From: Serripes groenlandicus
Taxonomy: Eukaryota; Mollusca; Bivalvia; Cardiida; Cardiidae
DNA length: 64,000 bases
Assembly: GCA_031761405.1 (NCBI GenBank)
Contig: JASEVX010000006.1
Location: forward strand, 24,892,802 to 24,956,801
Direction: 5' to 3'
Positions 22,894 to 34,495 of the stretch are shown here, piece by piece. Both the position numbers and the translations under genes were made by a program. A model generated the notes under the pieces. It ran no database searches, was not told the DNA's origin, and was given only the letters and a program-made list of their open reading frames with translations. How positions within the stretch are numbered: position 1 is the stretch's first letter; the number at the start of each line of letters is the position of its first letter.

Positions 22894-24445
22894 ACAAGAG
22901 GGCCAAGATGGCCCTAAATCGATCACCTAATTGATAGTAAATTAGTAGCAAATATCTGGGAAAAGTTTATCAGGGAGTGCAAATGAAACTGCAAAGGAGT
23001 GGACACTTCTCAAGAAACAGCTTATCATTAAAGGCCATTTATATCTTGAAATCTAACAAGAACTTTAATAAGAATGGAATTATAAAGTATTTGTCATTTT
23101 GCACCTTTCCTGATGCCACCATGCTGCCCTGTTTTTCAACGAAATCAATATGGCTTCAACAGTTTATTTAGAGGGTCACTTAAGGAACATTTCTACCAAA
23201 TTATCTTGCAATCGCACAAGTAGATTATGGAGGAAAAGGATTTCAAAATTTGGGTATTTTTCTCACTTTCTGATGCCGCAGCAACCAAAGTTATCAATGA
23301 AATTTAAATCTTTGAACAATTTTGAAAGAGGACCACCAAAGGAACATTCTTGTGATGTTTTGTGGAAATTGGTCTATTGGAATGGTAGGAGTTGGTTGTC
23401 ATTTGTAGATAAAAGTTCAATTTACCCCTTTTGTGATGACGCCTGGTTGATATGATTGTGTAACCAATCAAAACGGCTTAAACAAATTAAATAGAGGATC
23501 ATTACAGTAAGATTCGTATTATATTTTCTTAAAATCAGACAAACACTTTCATAAAAATGGAATTTTCAAATTTTGTCATTTTGCCCCTTTTCTGATGCCG
23601 CCTGACTGCCATGTTTTTCGACCAATCAGTATAGCTTGAACAATTTTTATAGAGGGTCACCCAAGAAACATTTCTACCAAATTATATTTGAATCTGACAG
23701 GCAGATTCGGAGGAGAAGATTTTTAAAGTTTGGACATTTTGTCCCCTTTCTGATGCCGCAGCAACCAAAGTTCAAATTGGAATTTTAATTTTTGAACAAT
23801 TTTGAAAGAGGACCACCAAAGGAACATTCCTGTGATGTTTTGTGGAAATTGGTCTATTTGAATGGTAGGAGTTGGTTGTCATTTGTAGCTAAAAGTTCAA
23901 TTTACCTTTTGTGATGACGTCTGGTTGCTATGATTGTGTAACCAATCAAAACGGCTTAAACAAATTAAATAGAGGATCATTACAGTAAGATTCGTATTAT
24001 ATTTTCTTAAAATCAGACAAGCACTTTCATAAAAATGGAATTTTCAAATTTTATCATTTTGCCCCTTTTTTGATGCCGCCTGACTGCCATGTTTTTCGCC
24101 CAATCAGTATGGCTTGAACAATTTTTATAGAGGGAACATTTCTACCAAATTATATTTGAATATGACAAGCAGATTCGGAGGAGAAGATTTTTAAAGTTTG
24201 GACATTTTGTCCCTTTTCTGATGCCGCAGCAACCAAAGTTCTCAATGGAATTTAAATCTTTGAACAATTTTGAAAGAGGTCAACCAGAGGAACAGTCCTG
24301 TGATGTTTCACGGAAATTGTCTTTGGAGTTTGGGAGGAGATGATGTTTAAAGCTAAAAGTTAACGCCGGACGGACGCCGGACGACGGACGACGTGCAAAA
24401 AGTGATCAGAATAGCTCACCTTGAGCCTTCGGCTCAGGTGATCTA
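22894..24445 (+). mobile_element. Dispersed bivalve-type repeat with terminal hairpins and internal ~480-bp tandem units
   Basis: The 5' end has a hairpin GGGCCAAGATGGCCC followed by TAAATCGATCACCT. The 3' end has a (CGGACGA)-rich stretch and the hairpin TTGAGCCTTCGGCTCAGG, ending at GATCTAA. Between them a ~480-bp unit (GACCACCAAAGGAACATTC..TGTGATG) occurs at about 23330, 23810 and, truncated, 24275. It interrupts the 370-bp repeat between GAAA and AAAG. A 3' hairpin followed by CTAA recalls Helitrons, but no 5' TC start is seen, so class is unresolved. Confidence 0.7.
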
Positions 24446-25140
24446 AAAAAGCTATGGGGAACAGTGCCTCTATTTTTTGTAACAGTGACCTTGACCCCAA
24501 AAACACAATCTGATTGAAGATATTCATAATACGTTTGAAATACATCATGTTTTTATTACTTGGGGAAAATTTGAATTCAATGTTAGAAAAAGTGAAGAAA
24601 CTGCCAATTCTCAAAATCAAGCAAAATTCATCAAAATTTATGTTTTTTACATAAAAAAACAGACAACACTCAGCATCTTTAGCATACAATGTGAAGAAAG
24701 GTATTAGACGAACAAGTTTCAAAGAATTAGGTTTGATAGTTTCCATGTAAGTGACCTAAACGTAAAACTTAACCAACTATGTCCAATTCTCAAAATCGAC
24801 AAAAATACATCAAAAATGATGTTTTTTACCCCAAAAAAGGCTACACTTAGAATCTTCAGCATACAATGTGAAGAAGAGTATTAGATGAACAAGTTTTCCA
24901 AGTTTCAAAGTGTTAGGTTTGATAGTTTTCATGTAAGTGACCTAGACCTAAACGCAAAACTTAACCAACGCCGCCGACGACGACGACGAAGACGACCACG
25001 ACGATCAAGTGACGACAATAGCTCGTCTTTTTTCCCCAAAAAAATCAGACGAGCTGAAAATCAAAATAGAAGGATTAGTTAGTGATAACAAAAAAATCAG
25101 ACGAGCTAAAAATCAAAATAGAAGGATTAGTTAGTGATAT
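24446..25140 (+). repeat. Repeat with (CGA)n run and duplicated segments
   Basis: A ~250-bp segment ending AAGTGACCTAAACGTAAAAC repeats with divergence (about 24590-24770 and 24780-24965). It is followed by a GACGACGACGA run and a TAGCTCGTCTTTTTTCCCC end, then a second short duplication (CAGACGAGCT..GGATTAGTTAGTGATA twice). Arg-rich reading frames here are compositional. Confidence 0.7.
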
Positions 25141-25529
25141 AAAACATGGAAAATTGTAATCTTCAAACAAAGTGTTATCATTAGTTGTTATGATTCAAAT
25201 AAAGAAGTATATTATTTTACATGTCAAGTTGGGTGACGCATTTTATACGTGAAAGTAATGTTCATCATTATTTGTATTAATGTATAATATATTTTTAAGA
25301 AAAAACACGAATACACTATCATAAACCCCGATAGACAACTTATTTATGAAATACTATTAGAAAAAAAGCATTCGTTTTTAGCCAATAAAAACAGGTACAG
25401 GTACAGCAAAAATATGCAAAAAAATTGAAGGGTTTAACCCTTTCCCTCATACGACAATTATGCAGCAGACGACTTTGACCATATTTTGACAAATGGTATT
25501 AGGAAAGTCCTTGGTTATACATCTGATAA
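25141..25529. other. AT-rich spacer with a half piggyBac-type MITE
   Basis: Mostly unique AT-rich DNA. At 25434-25475 a solitary end TTAACCCTTTCCCTCATACG with GCAGCAGACGACTTTG is present without its partner end. No gene seen. Confidence 0.5.
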
Positions 25530-25762
25530 TTATCTGTTCATGTAGGTTCGAATGTTCAGCGTCAGTGATTATGAACCTAGAGTCACAGGTTCGATCCAAA
25601 AGTGCCCCGCACCAATTATGGTGGAGTACCCTTGGGCAAGGTACATTTCCTTGCATAGTACTGGTTTGTTTGCCCAGGGATCACAAGCAAGTGAATTGAT
25701 GCTGTGATATTACTGAAATAATGTTAAAACGGCTCAAAACCCCGATAAAACAAAAATCTAAA
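25530..25762 (+). mobile_element. tRNA-derived SINE
   Basis: A B-box-like GGTTCGATCC occurs at about 25586. It is followed by the family body GGGCAAGGTACATTTCC, TAGTACTGGTTTGTTTGCCC and an A-rich end (CCCCGATAAAACAAAAATC). The same family is at 7045-7240 and 10074-10205. Confidence 0.75.
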
Positions 25763-26192
25763 ATTCCAAGGGAGGTAATTCATGTTTTTTTTATTTTTCT
25801 AAATAACTAAGGGAGGTTATTTGTATTTTTTGGTGATGAGGTATTTTAAAATCTTATTTATGCAAAAACGATCATATGTTCCCCGTAGCTTTTTTCTTGC
25901 GTTTGATTAAGCAAATGTTCATCTATCTATTTATGTAATTCACTTAATTGGAGATGGCTGCATTTTTTTTTAAATAAGTGGTAAATATTGCGTTTTTCAT
26001 CAAAAACTCAACTTTGCACACTGTTTCCATGGCAACAGGGCAATATTTGGAATTTCTAATACTATTTTTCTGAATAGTTCACTGATGGCAACATGTGGAA
26101 TAAGTTTAAGCAATATCCGTGACTATGCGTGCCGAAAAAGTTTAAATGCTTACAGAGAATAGCTATTAACATCTCTCTCGACATTCGGTCGA

Positions 26193-26375
26193 CTGTATGG
26201 CTTGGGTTGACGGATGAAATCGAAGAAGGTGTTTTCAGATGGGTAACGTATGAGAGTCAAACTGGATACAACAACTGGAAACGTAGCACTGTGGGCGCCA
26301 ACCGGACTGACCAGAATTGTGCCGCAATCAGTCCCTACGTCAACCTCTTATGGGAGGACAGAGACTGCTACAAAA
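26193..26375 (+). pseudogene. Orphan truncated lectin exon 4 (B')
   Basis: It is nearly identical to copy B exon 4 (VWLGLTDEIEEGVFRW to WEDRDCYK) but lacks the intronic acceptor. The preceding bases are CATTCGGTCGA, a deletion joining the foldback element to the exon. It also lost about 40 bp at the 3' end, removing the last CTLD cysteine and the stop. It has no partner exons nearby and should be non-functional. Downstream it retains a microsatellite and the conserved post-gene segment. Confidence 0.88.
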
Positions 26376-26525
26376 ATGAATTTTATGAAAAAGTAGTTAT
26401 CTTTCTACTTTAAACAACAGTTTATACATTCATGACTTTACAGTATAAACAATATTGTTGAACAACATTGATTAAGATCAGACTGTTCAGTCTTAGCGTA
26501 CTTTGTTCGTTAACTATTTATATTT

Positions 26526-26585
26526 CAGACAGACAGACAGACTGACAGACAGACACAGAGAGACACAGAGAGACACAGAGAGAGC

Positions 26586-26667
<82 letters not shown>

Positions 26668-26760
26668 GACAGACAGACAGAGACAGAGAGAGAAAGACAG
26701 AGAGACAGAGAGACAAAGAGAGAGACAGAGAGAGACAGACATACATAGACAGAGAGAGAC

Positions 26761-26843
<83 letters not shown>

Positions 26844-26893
26844 TAGAGAGAGAAAGAGAGATAGAAAAAGACACACACAGACAGACAAGCCGG
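26526..26893. repeat. (GACA)n/(GA)n compound microsatellite
   Basis: GACAGACA-type repeats grade into pure GA (26779-26831). It follows pseudo-exon B' as the other tracts follow exon 4. Long reading frames on both strands are artefacts. Confidence 0.97.
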
Positions 26894-27244
26894 TAGGCGA
26901 CGTGGGATTCGCCTTTACATATATATATATATATGAAGAACTTGTGTGATAGGGACACTATTGTGGTGACTTGGTGAATACTGATGAAAAATGTGCACCT
27001 TATAAAAACACTCTCTGGTCAACCAACCATGTTTTATCACCCGTCTACACCCAACCCTTTCCCCTTGGTTATTTTCGCATTTGCATATTTTGCAAACTTC
27101 CAGCTCTAGCTCGGAAACCCGAGGTTGGAGGTCCATGACGTAAAAGAACTGTTGGTAGCTCTTCAATAGCTGTATGAGTTGTTGCAATAAAATCGCTATC
27201 GAATACTGCCACTGCAGCGCTAGGGGCGATTGAAGTCAAAAACT

Positions 27245-27610
27245 GTAAAAAGACCCTATCTTTGAAAGGCTACCATTTGTAAACAAAGGCCTAAATCAAA
27301 CATCGTAACTGATACGTTTTTTCTAAATATCTCGAAGTATCTGTAACCGGAGTTTCAGCCCACCATATTCAAAACTGTAGGAGTAGATAGAAAAATGGTT
27401 TAGGTTCTTAAAACGTGTTATTTGGCTAGCTGCATAGAAACGGCTTTCTCTGAAAGGCAACCATTTGGAAACAAAGGCCTAAAATAAAAATCGTAACGGA
27501 TACGTTTTTTCTATCTATCTCGAAGTATCTATAGCCGAAGTTTCAGCTCTCCACATTCAAAACTGTAGGAGAAGATAGAAAAATGGTTTGGGCTTTTTTA
27601 AAAGCGGTGT
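27245..27610 (+). repeat. Tandem duplication, 2 x ~180 bp
   Basis: GAAAGGCTACCATTTGTAAAC..AAAATGGTTTAGG and GAAAGGCAACCATTTGGAAAC..AAAATGGTTTGGG are two diverged copies back to back. No coding potential recognised. Confidence 0.8.
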
Positions 27611-27849
27611 TTTGCTAGTTGCATAGCAACGGATGGGTCCTTAGCAACGACACTGAAACGCGCACAGCCTGAGCCGCTATGGCACCTGTTTCATCTGAAT
27701 CGGCCCGTCGGTTTGGGCTGTGGAGCGTCGCTTTCCAAATATTTGGACACACACAGACAGACGGAAAATCCTGATAATAAGGGATACCTAGCGAATCCCA
27801 ACTGACAGAGATCAAGAGTAGAAGAGAGATATAAATTGAATCAAACAGA

Positions 27850-28270
27850 AATACAGCCAGTAAAAGGATGTACAAAGTGGCAGTGAGAAAGACAAAGATA
27901 GTTATATATGCGCACGGAGAAACGTTTGATGAGAGATATGGCAGGACATTATGAGTGTGGATGAATTAATATGATGTCAGTCGCGTTGAACGTTATATTT
28001 AATTCACCACGGACGTCAGAGTATATGCTTCGGGGAAGTCAATTCAAATGTGATATTAAAAGAAAGCCTATACTTGGTAGCTGATCGCCTCAAAAGATCT
28101 TCCATTATTTACCTTTGTTTAATTCATTAGTTCCAGTGACATATTCAGGCGACCATAGTCAAATATTCAAGCATCTTTCGTTTTACGCATTACAAATAGG
28201 GCTTACTCAAGAGGAATGACCCGTCCAGGTTGAATATGTTTCACGCAATCCAACTCGGGTTTTGATCTAG
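27850..28270. other. Conserved post-gene segment (after B')
   Basis: Homolog of 20640-21060 (CAGCCAGTAAAAGGATGTAC, TATGCGCACGGAG, TTACGCATTACAAATAGGGC), which confirms that B' derives from a whole-unit duplication followed by deletion. Confidence 0.7.
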
Positions 28271-29329
28271 CCTCTTCCCTCGATCTTGCTTATTAAATCT
28301 TTAACTGTCCCATCTGACTCGAATTTGAGCTTTCATGTGCCATTCACACTAAGTTAACTTCTCGGTGATTTAATCGTTCCATGTCTGTTTGGGTCTTTCC
28401 GTCTGTCTCGGGTTTGAGTTATTTCATTCCGATCACACCAAGTGTATCCCTTGGAAGTATTGTCTTGGTGGGTATTCTCTTTCATGCCTGTCTTAGGACA
28501 GGCGTATGAATTTTCATTTGGAAAGAATTGCAAAAAAAAATCACATAAAACCGTGTCTATTTATTACAAATCTAATCTCTCCATATGATTTAAATACAAT
28601 AATGATACTGACGGTATTGTACTCGACCGAGAAAAGTAGGAAAAACCCAAACAGGACCACGTAACTATAAATATTCCCTCTATAATCTTATACTATAATA
28701 ATATGACAAGGTGTGCAGAGTTTTAACCTGCTCCTTCAGTCGGGCCAGAATTTGAATAGAACAATAACGACAAAGTACTGTTGCTTAAAAGTCGTAATTT
28801 TGAACATTATTATGAAGGCCAAGCTACGAAGTAGGGACGTCACAATAATCACATTACGCAGCGAGTAAACACGCAATATCAACAGACTATCCGGGTTATT
28901 TTAATACTTAAAGAAGAGCTTAAACACAGTAATCATGTTTGTTGGGATTGATATTTAATCAATTTTCGTTCGAAAAAAAGGTTAAGAAATTAACAAATGT
29001 TCACAGTTAATGGAAAAAAAAGCTTCAGTAACGCCAGCGTAACGGTCGGTTGGAACAATATGATCAGATGGATCATCAGAAAAATAATTTATTAACCTGT
29101 CTCTTTCCGAAAGCAGGTCGGATAAGGCGTTTTTCTGCGACAAATTTCACCTGATTCGAGTAAGGGGATGAAACCGCGTTGCATATACATATGTATATTT
29201 ATTTAAAACCATATAGGGAGTTGGTTTCTTTTAAATTTACAAGACACGAAAACTTATTATTTATATTGTATATATTGTAGGGTTTTTCACAAATGTTCTC
29301 ATATATAAAAAAATCAGACACCTGTGATA
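28271..29329. other. Intergenic spacer, no gene seen
   Basis: Homologous in its first part to 21060-21460 and 60540-60790. The remainder is unique AT-rich DNA. No convincing coding, RNA or terminal-repeat structure. Confidence 0.5.
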
Positions 29330-29460
29330 CAGAATCTTTTGCATAAGGGATCTGGTAAAGTTAATGATTATTATTATGAATACATTTTGAATCTGTATCA
29401 GTATAATAAAAAATACCTGCATGTACATGTATCCCGAAACGTTGTTGCAATCCAATTAAA
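29330..29460 (+). mobile_element. LINE 3' end relic (paralog of 11990-12150)
   Basis: TACAGAATCTTTTGCATAAGG, AATCTGTATCAGTA and GTTGTTGCAATCCAATTAAA match the 3' end of the LINE tail at 12000-12145, with the coding part decayed. It marks the same position in the duplication unit. Confidence 0.65.
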
Positions 29461-29468
29461 AAAAATCT

Positions 29469-29615
29469 GCATTATCTAAGTTGGCACATGCATTATCTAA
29501 GTTGGCACATGCATTATCTAAGTTGGCACATGCATTATCTCAGTTGGCACATGCACTATCTAAGTTGGCACATGCATTATCTAAGTTGGCACATGCATTA
29601 TCTAAGTTGGCACAT
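29469..29615 (+). repeat. 21-bp tandem repeat, exactly 7 units
   Basis: The unit is GCATTATCTAAGTTGGCACAT. It is repeated seven times with only two single-base variants (a C in units 4 and 5). Because 21 is a multiple of three, an apparent HYLSWHM peptide repeat results, but nothing supports translation. The single-copy homolog lies at about 12150-12170, so the expansion happened after duplication. Confidence 0.97.
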
Positions 29616-31170
29616 ACAAACAACACGAGGAAACCATGAAAAGGTCAAAGTCTGCCATGTTTTTCTCATGCTATTTCCCTTATTGTGTTGACGTGTGATC
29701 AAATAATTTTTAACTTAATTAAGCAAGACCACATATTATTTTGCCAATAGTCTGATAGAATAATATCAACACACTTTACACTACGTAGGCTTTGATGTTG
29801 AAACTCGATATATTGCTTCTTTTATATTTCCCTATACGTATACATGTTATTGAATTATGTGTAATAAATGTTGAAATTGAAAACCAAAATGGAAACGTAT
29901 GTTCATAAATGTTCCTTAAGGCAAATTTTAGCTATTCATTAAGAAATATTGCAACCAGGCGGGATCAGATCATGATTAAAATGACTTTTCAAATGACATA
30001 TCCTCCTTAACCATTGGACCGATATCAACAAAACTTCAAAGAAATGTTCTTTCTGTATTCATGTATTACAGTTCTTCAAATATCTAGTGCCTTATGTCAA
30101 ATGGCATTGACTAATAACATGTTTCATTTGCAATGTCCATTCCTTGCAATTTAATTCAGTCTCTTTGTCAATATTCCCCGATATTTTAACACATGTGCTA
30201 CTATATCATAAGTCAGGTTGTCGATTTAGGGACTCTTGTTTTCTATCGAAATAACCCGATTTATAGAGAAGAAATTTCATCCGTTCTGGCGTTAAACCTT
30301 GGGTAATTCTGTTCTATTATGTATATGGGCGGGGCTTAAAAATACTCCTTTTGTTGAGTCTAATTCCAATGGAATTTGTATAAAGTCAATAGGTCTACTA
30401 AGGAAAGGAAAACGTTTTGAATATGTTTAAAATGAGTGAAATATAATCAACAAACACACCGTAAAAACACTTAATTTAATCAATGATTTGCAAGTGTCTC
30501 AATCGAAATGCAATACTATTCAGTCGTAAGATAAAACACCATGGCAAATAGTCTGGAGATACCTGCACCTACCATTAATCACATTATCGGGTCAGGAATA
30601 CAACAATAATGGCGACTGACTTTTGACATGGTGACATCGTGAATGAAGCAAAATGTTTTCAAAAGCCTTTGTTTGGACCAATCTGGTTCAAATAATCTTT
30701 CAAACTTAAAAAGTGGTTTCCTTTATTATTTGTGTATTCGTTCCAAACATTAAGTTGCATTGGTTCGCAGTAGAATTAAATGTGTCTTTAACAATTTACA
30801 ATAAGTGTGACAGCGATATATAAGGTAATCTAATAAGTCACTATTTTTGGCTCATGCCAGACAAACTAATTTACTAGAAGAGTACGCCGGGTTCAAGACT
30901 ACATGGTAAAGGGTTGTTCTTATATCTGACAGAGCATACTCAGGCACGTGTTTATTGATAACCAATCGAAGTTTAACTGCATAAATCACTCGTGGATAAT
31001 CAGCAAGAGGAAAAGCTTCATTCGCACAAAAACTTGCAGTATGTTTAATCAAAGATTTTAAAAAGTTAGTTTTAAAATATTAAATGCGTATATCTGTGAT
31101 TTCAATTGGTGTGTTCTATCTTAATTAAACATCAATAAAGCAAAGTGTGGTGGCCTGTACCTTTGTTCGG
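29616..31170. other. Intergenic spacer upstream of copy C
   Basis: Aligns through its length with 12170-13690 and 61770-62990. No coding exon identified. Confidence 0.65.
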
Positions 31171-31180
31171 CTTTAATAAA

Positions 31181-31216
31181 TATATTCGAATTCCGACCGT
31201 CTGTGAAACTCAGTCC
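31181..31216 (+). promoter_or_regulatory. Predicted core promoter of copy C
   Basis: TATATT at 31181 and ACTCAGTCC around 31212, identical in sequence and spacing to copy B, although the gene downstream is broken. Confidence 0.5.
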
Positions 31217-31236
31217 TTCTTAAATTAGAAGAAACA

Positions 31237-31364
31237 ATGAATTACTTGAAGGTTTACCTGCTTATGAGTTTATAACGCGAGAGAGCCGTCGTGCGAGGGA
31301 TGTGGGGATCGTTACAACGAAACATCGGGTCTACTAGACGGGGATGGAACTAAATATTACAGCG
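31237..31364 (+). pseudogene. Lectin copy C exon 1 relic
   Basis: The start context and first 11-12 codons match copy B. Then TTATAA ends the frame and the sequence jumps to the region encoding CEGCGDRYNETSGLLD, ending at a preserved donor AGCG|GTATGT. The exon is 128 nt instead of 307. Confidence 0.9.
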
Positions 31365-33354
31365 GTATGTCTTCATTAGTAAATAATGGTCTAAATAAGA
31401 AGTAGTGCACTTGAGTATATCTGAACAGCAACACTATCAGATCTGAAAAAATGATTTTTCTTCTGAAATATTTTGCAAACAAGGCAGATTTAAAACAGTC
31501 TGCACGGACGCGCATTTCAATCTGGATCCAAACAGGTCATTAAGTTGTTTTGCTAAGTTTTTTAATATTCCAGTCATATTTAACCTTCAACCACATGATA
31601 AGAAACAAGATATTTATATTTTAAACATAAAAGATAAGCAACGAAAACAACGTTGTGTTTGAGGCAAACGTAGTAAAAAACATTCCAGCGAACTCATGTC
31701 CAATTATGATTTCATTTTGACAATATTCCATACATCAAATAAACTGAAAATGTTCGCTCTTTTACCTCCCTTTGCGTATATGTAAATAATATATTCGCAG
31801 AGTACCAGAAGTAATAGCTCAAATTGTAAAAAAACTGTTAGTTTGTTAAGATTAATGAAGAAATTACGACAACGAAATGTTTTACGATATACGGATGCTC
31901 AAAACTCGGTAAAATTAAGATAATACAAATGTCCGACTAGATGACGATCTTTAAAACACCAATCGAAATAATTTAGATGTTTATTTACAACATGTCATTG
32001 GTCAGAAAACTAAGTCAAACGTGATCCTTTACCACTACGCAGAAATAAAAATCTATATCCCCAACCCGGATTCAAAGATCCGCATCAAGCCCCGCCCTGA
32101 CTTGTCAATACTGAGTCGTTTTAACTGATGTGCGTCACGTTTATTACACCTGTTTTAATTGGCGATTCATTAATAATCACCTGTATTGTTTTGTTATCAT
32201 TCGGCAATAAACTTTTTATTTAAAAGGCTATACGTTAAGAAACGTATTTGATTTTACCTGTTCACACAAACAACACAATCTTCAGCGAAAGAAATTAAAA
32301 CATCTGTACAAAGGTATAGGAAAAATGGTTAAATGAAAGTGGTAAGTATTTAACACAGTTGAACACATTGTGGCAAAGGGCGAAAATGCTCATTATGAGC
32401 AATTTATTCTTTTGCAATTATGTTAAGTGTTTTCATGTGTCAAGTCGTCCACTCAATATGTGTACAAATGCGTCTACACGTGGGAAAGGGAGGTTTTAAC
32501 ACCGTAGTTGCAATATTAGGTGATAAAAGCACGAACGTTAAATCCATAAGTTAACTTGATATGTATCATGTATGACAATGTGTATCATAGCGTATATCGT
32601 TAAACAGAATTCATCAGACGCTCATTAATATTCGTGGCGTGATTTTCCACAGAAAACTCTTTTATTGGAAGCCGCCAGCAGGCGGCTTCCTGTAGGAATG
32701 CTTAGAAACAAGGAGAATATTTAGACCTGCCAGCGTGACCACATATATTGATTTCTCTTTGTCCTTACTAAGTACATTAATTTAATGTGAGTTTTACAAA
32801 TTAAAAACAATAGACAAAGGCCAGTATATTAATTGAATGTATGTACATTTTTTTTTAATAGAGAACCCTTCTATGGAATTGGTAAATGTAGTCATGTTCC
32901 TTACATCCTAGGATATATTACGCAGTAATTAGACGAAGAAGCCACGTCCCGTATTCACTAAACTTTTCAACTTAGATTTTTGATTAAATCTAAATCTTAA
33001 TATTTAGTCCGTTTTAGATTTAATCCGTATTCACCAACGCGTTTTAAACCGATCTCAATTTAGTCTAGTTTGTAAATGTCGTAAGCGGCCGCGCAGCGAG
33101 ACTGGTTCCCGAATCAAGTTAGGAGTTAAAAAAAAGACAGTACCATTCATCTGTAGTCTATTTATAGATTTTCAATTTTATCGTAATTTCACATACATTT
33201 TTCATTTGCTTTGCTTATAATAATATGATTTTCATGTTCAGAACATACTTGATTCAAAGTTAACTTTGAGTACAATTGTCATGGCAAAATGCAGACATGA
33301 AAAGATTAAAACCACAGAAATATCTGTTGCAAGATCAATTTCGGTTGTTTTCGC

Positions 33355-33775
33355 TGTTGCAGTTTCACATTCACGAATATCACGGTGAACACGATATCGG
33401 TGTATTTTGCCTAGCCGACAACATGTTTTATCACGGATGCGATGTGAACATTCAAAAACCCTTAAATGAAATGAAATCTTCTGGTTCTTACACAAAGTGT
33501 GATCGGATTAACTGAACTGTATTTAACCAGGGACACTATATTACATAAAGTGTCCCTGATTTAACTTATCACTGTAAATGTGTTTCTTTCGCAGTTGCAG
33601 TTTCACATTCATGAATATCGCGGTAAACACAATATCGGTGTATTTTGCCTAGCCGACAACATGTTTTATCACGGATGCGATGTGAACATCCAGAAAACTT
33701 AAATGAAATGAAATCTTCTGGTTCTTACAAACAAAGTGTGATCGGATTAACTGAACTGTATTTAACTTATCACTG
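33355..33775 (+). repeat. Direct duplication (~180 bp, two copies)
   Basis: TTGCAGTTTCACATTCA..CATGTTTTATCACGGATGCG..GATCGGATTAACTGAACTG occurs at about 33355-33527 and 33594-33766. The first copy alone carries the 31-bp palindromic insertion at 33528-33558. The peptide-like reading on either strand is not recognised. Confidence 0.88.
33528..33558. mobile_element. 31-bp palindromic micro-insertion with 7-bp TSD
   Basis: CAGGGACACTATA faces an almost complementary end terminating AGTGTCCCTG with a 4-5 bp centre. ATTTAAC is duplicated at 33521-33527 and 33559-33565. The paralogous empty site ATTTAAC at 33760-33766 has one copy of the 7-mer and no insert. Confidence 0.9.
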
Positions 33776-34319
33776 TAAATGTAGACAGTATTTCAACTAT
33801 TATATCAACTGGTAAAGTTACAGTTTGAGAAATAGATTCAAGTAAATTTTCATGCACTGGTTTAACGTTTTCAAAGAACTTGAAACTAGTTCCTATGTTA
33901 AGCCTTTCCCACGTACAACAGATATGTAGCACATTAAGTAAAAGTTGGAATAGCTTACTAAATGAAGGTATAATTTATGGACATAAAGTAGAACACATTG
34001 TAGCAAAAGGATAAATTCCTCGTGATCAATTTCTCTTTTTGTCACAATGTTTTAAAAGTCGCTGCAGCTCTTGTCGGTCTTTCGGATTACGTGTACATTG
34101 AAATACGTTTCCTTGATTTTCTGAATGCTTATCACGACACGAGTTCACATCAGTTTCGTCAACTGGAGATTGTCCGTTCGTAATCCGACAACTTTGATTT
34201 TCAATTGCTCAATTTGTCACAATAATTTCAACTTATTTTCAATTATCTTACTATCATTTATAGAGATTTTCTATGTTTTGTACTTGATTATTTTAAAGTC
34301 TGTCAGCGTAAACATCATT

Positions 34320-34495
34320 GAAATCATTGTGGCAAAAGGAGAAATTGCTCATAATGAGCAATATCTGCTTTTGCCACAATAATTTCAACACTTTTCAATT
34401 ATCATACGATCCTTTATAGAGATTTTTTATATTTTTAACTTGATCATTTCAAAATCGTCTACTGCAGATTTGTTTCATGTGGGAAACCCTTATCC
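34320..34495. mobile_element. Palindromic-core MITE relic
   Basis: GGCAAAAGGAGAAATTGC then TCATAATGA then GCAATATCTGCTTTTGCC forms a strong hairpin. It is followed by TCTACTGCAGATTTG and a terminal GTGGGAAACCC. It belongs to the same family as the TTAA-flanked MITEs, with degraded ends. Confidence 0.6.

Noticed and set aside
22622..23455. 80-100 codon frames in both orientations
   Set aside because: Fall in the 370-bp triplicate and the hairpin-ended repeat; repeated versions carry stops at different places.
24885..25082. Arg-rich small protein
   Set aside because: Produced by a CGA/CGG run at the end of a dispersed repeat.
26503..26958. Several overlapping Ser-Leu or Arg-Asp/Thr rich frames on both strands
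   Set aside because: Pure product of GA/GACA repeats; open in many frames at once.
29488..29691. Repeat peptide HYLSWHM
   Set aside because: Arises because the 21-bp DNA repeat is a multiple of three; no promoter, and paralogs lack it.
32657..32682. GGAAGCCGCC/GGCGGCTTCC hairpin as a terminator
   Set aside because: Rho-independent terminator logic does not apply in a eukaryotic intron; more likely a transposon-end hairpin, and not supported further.
33238..33515. Overlapping frames on both strands with Cys/His residues
   Set aside because: Part of a local DNA duplication; neither strand matches a family I know, and the second copy is interrupted.
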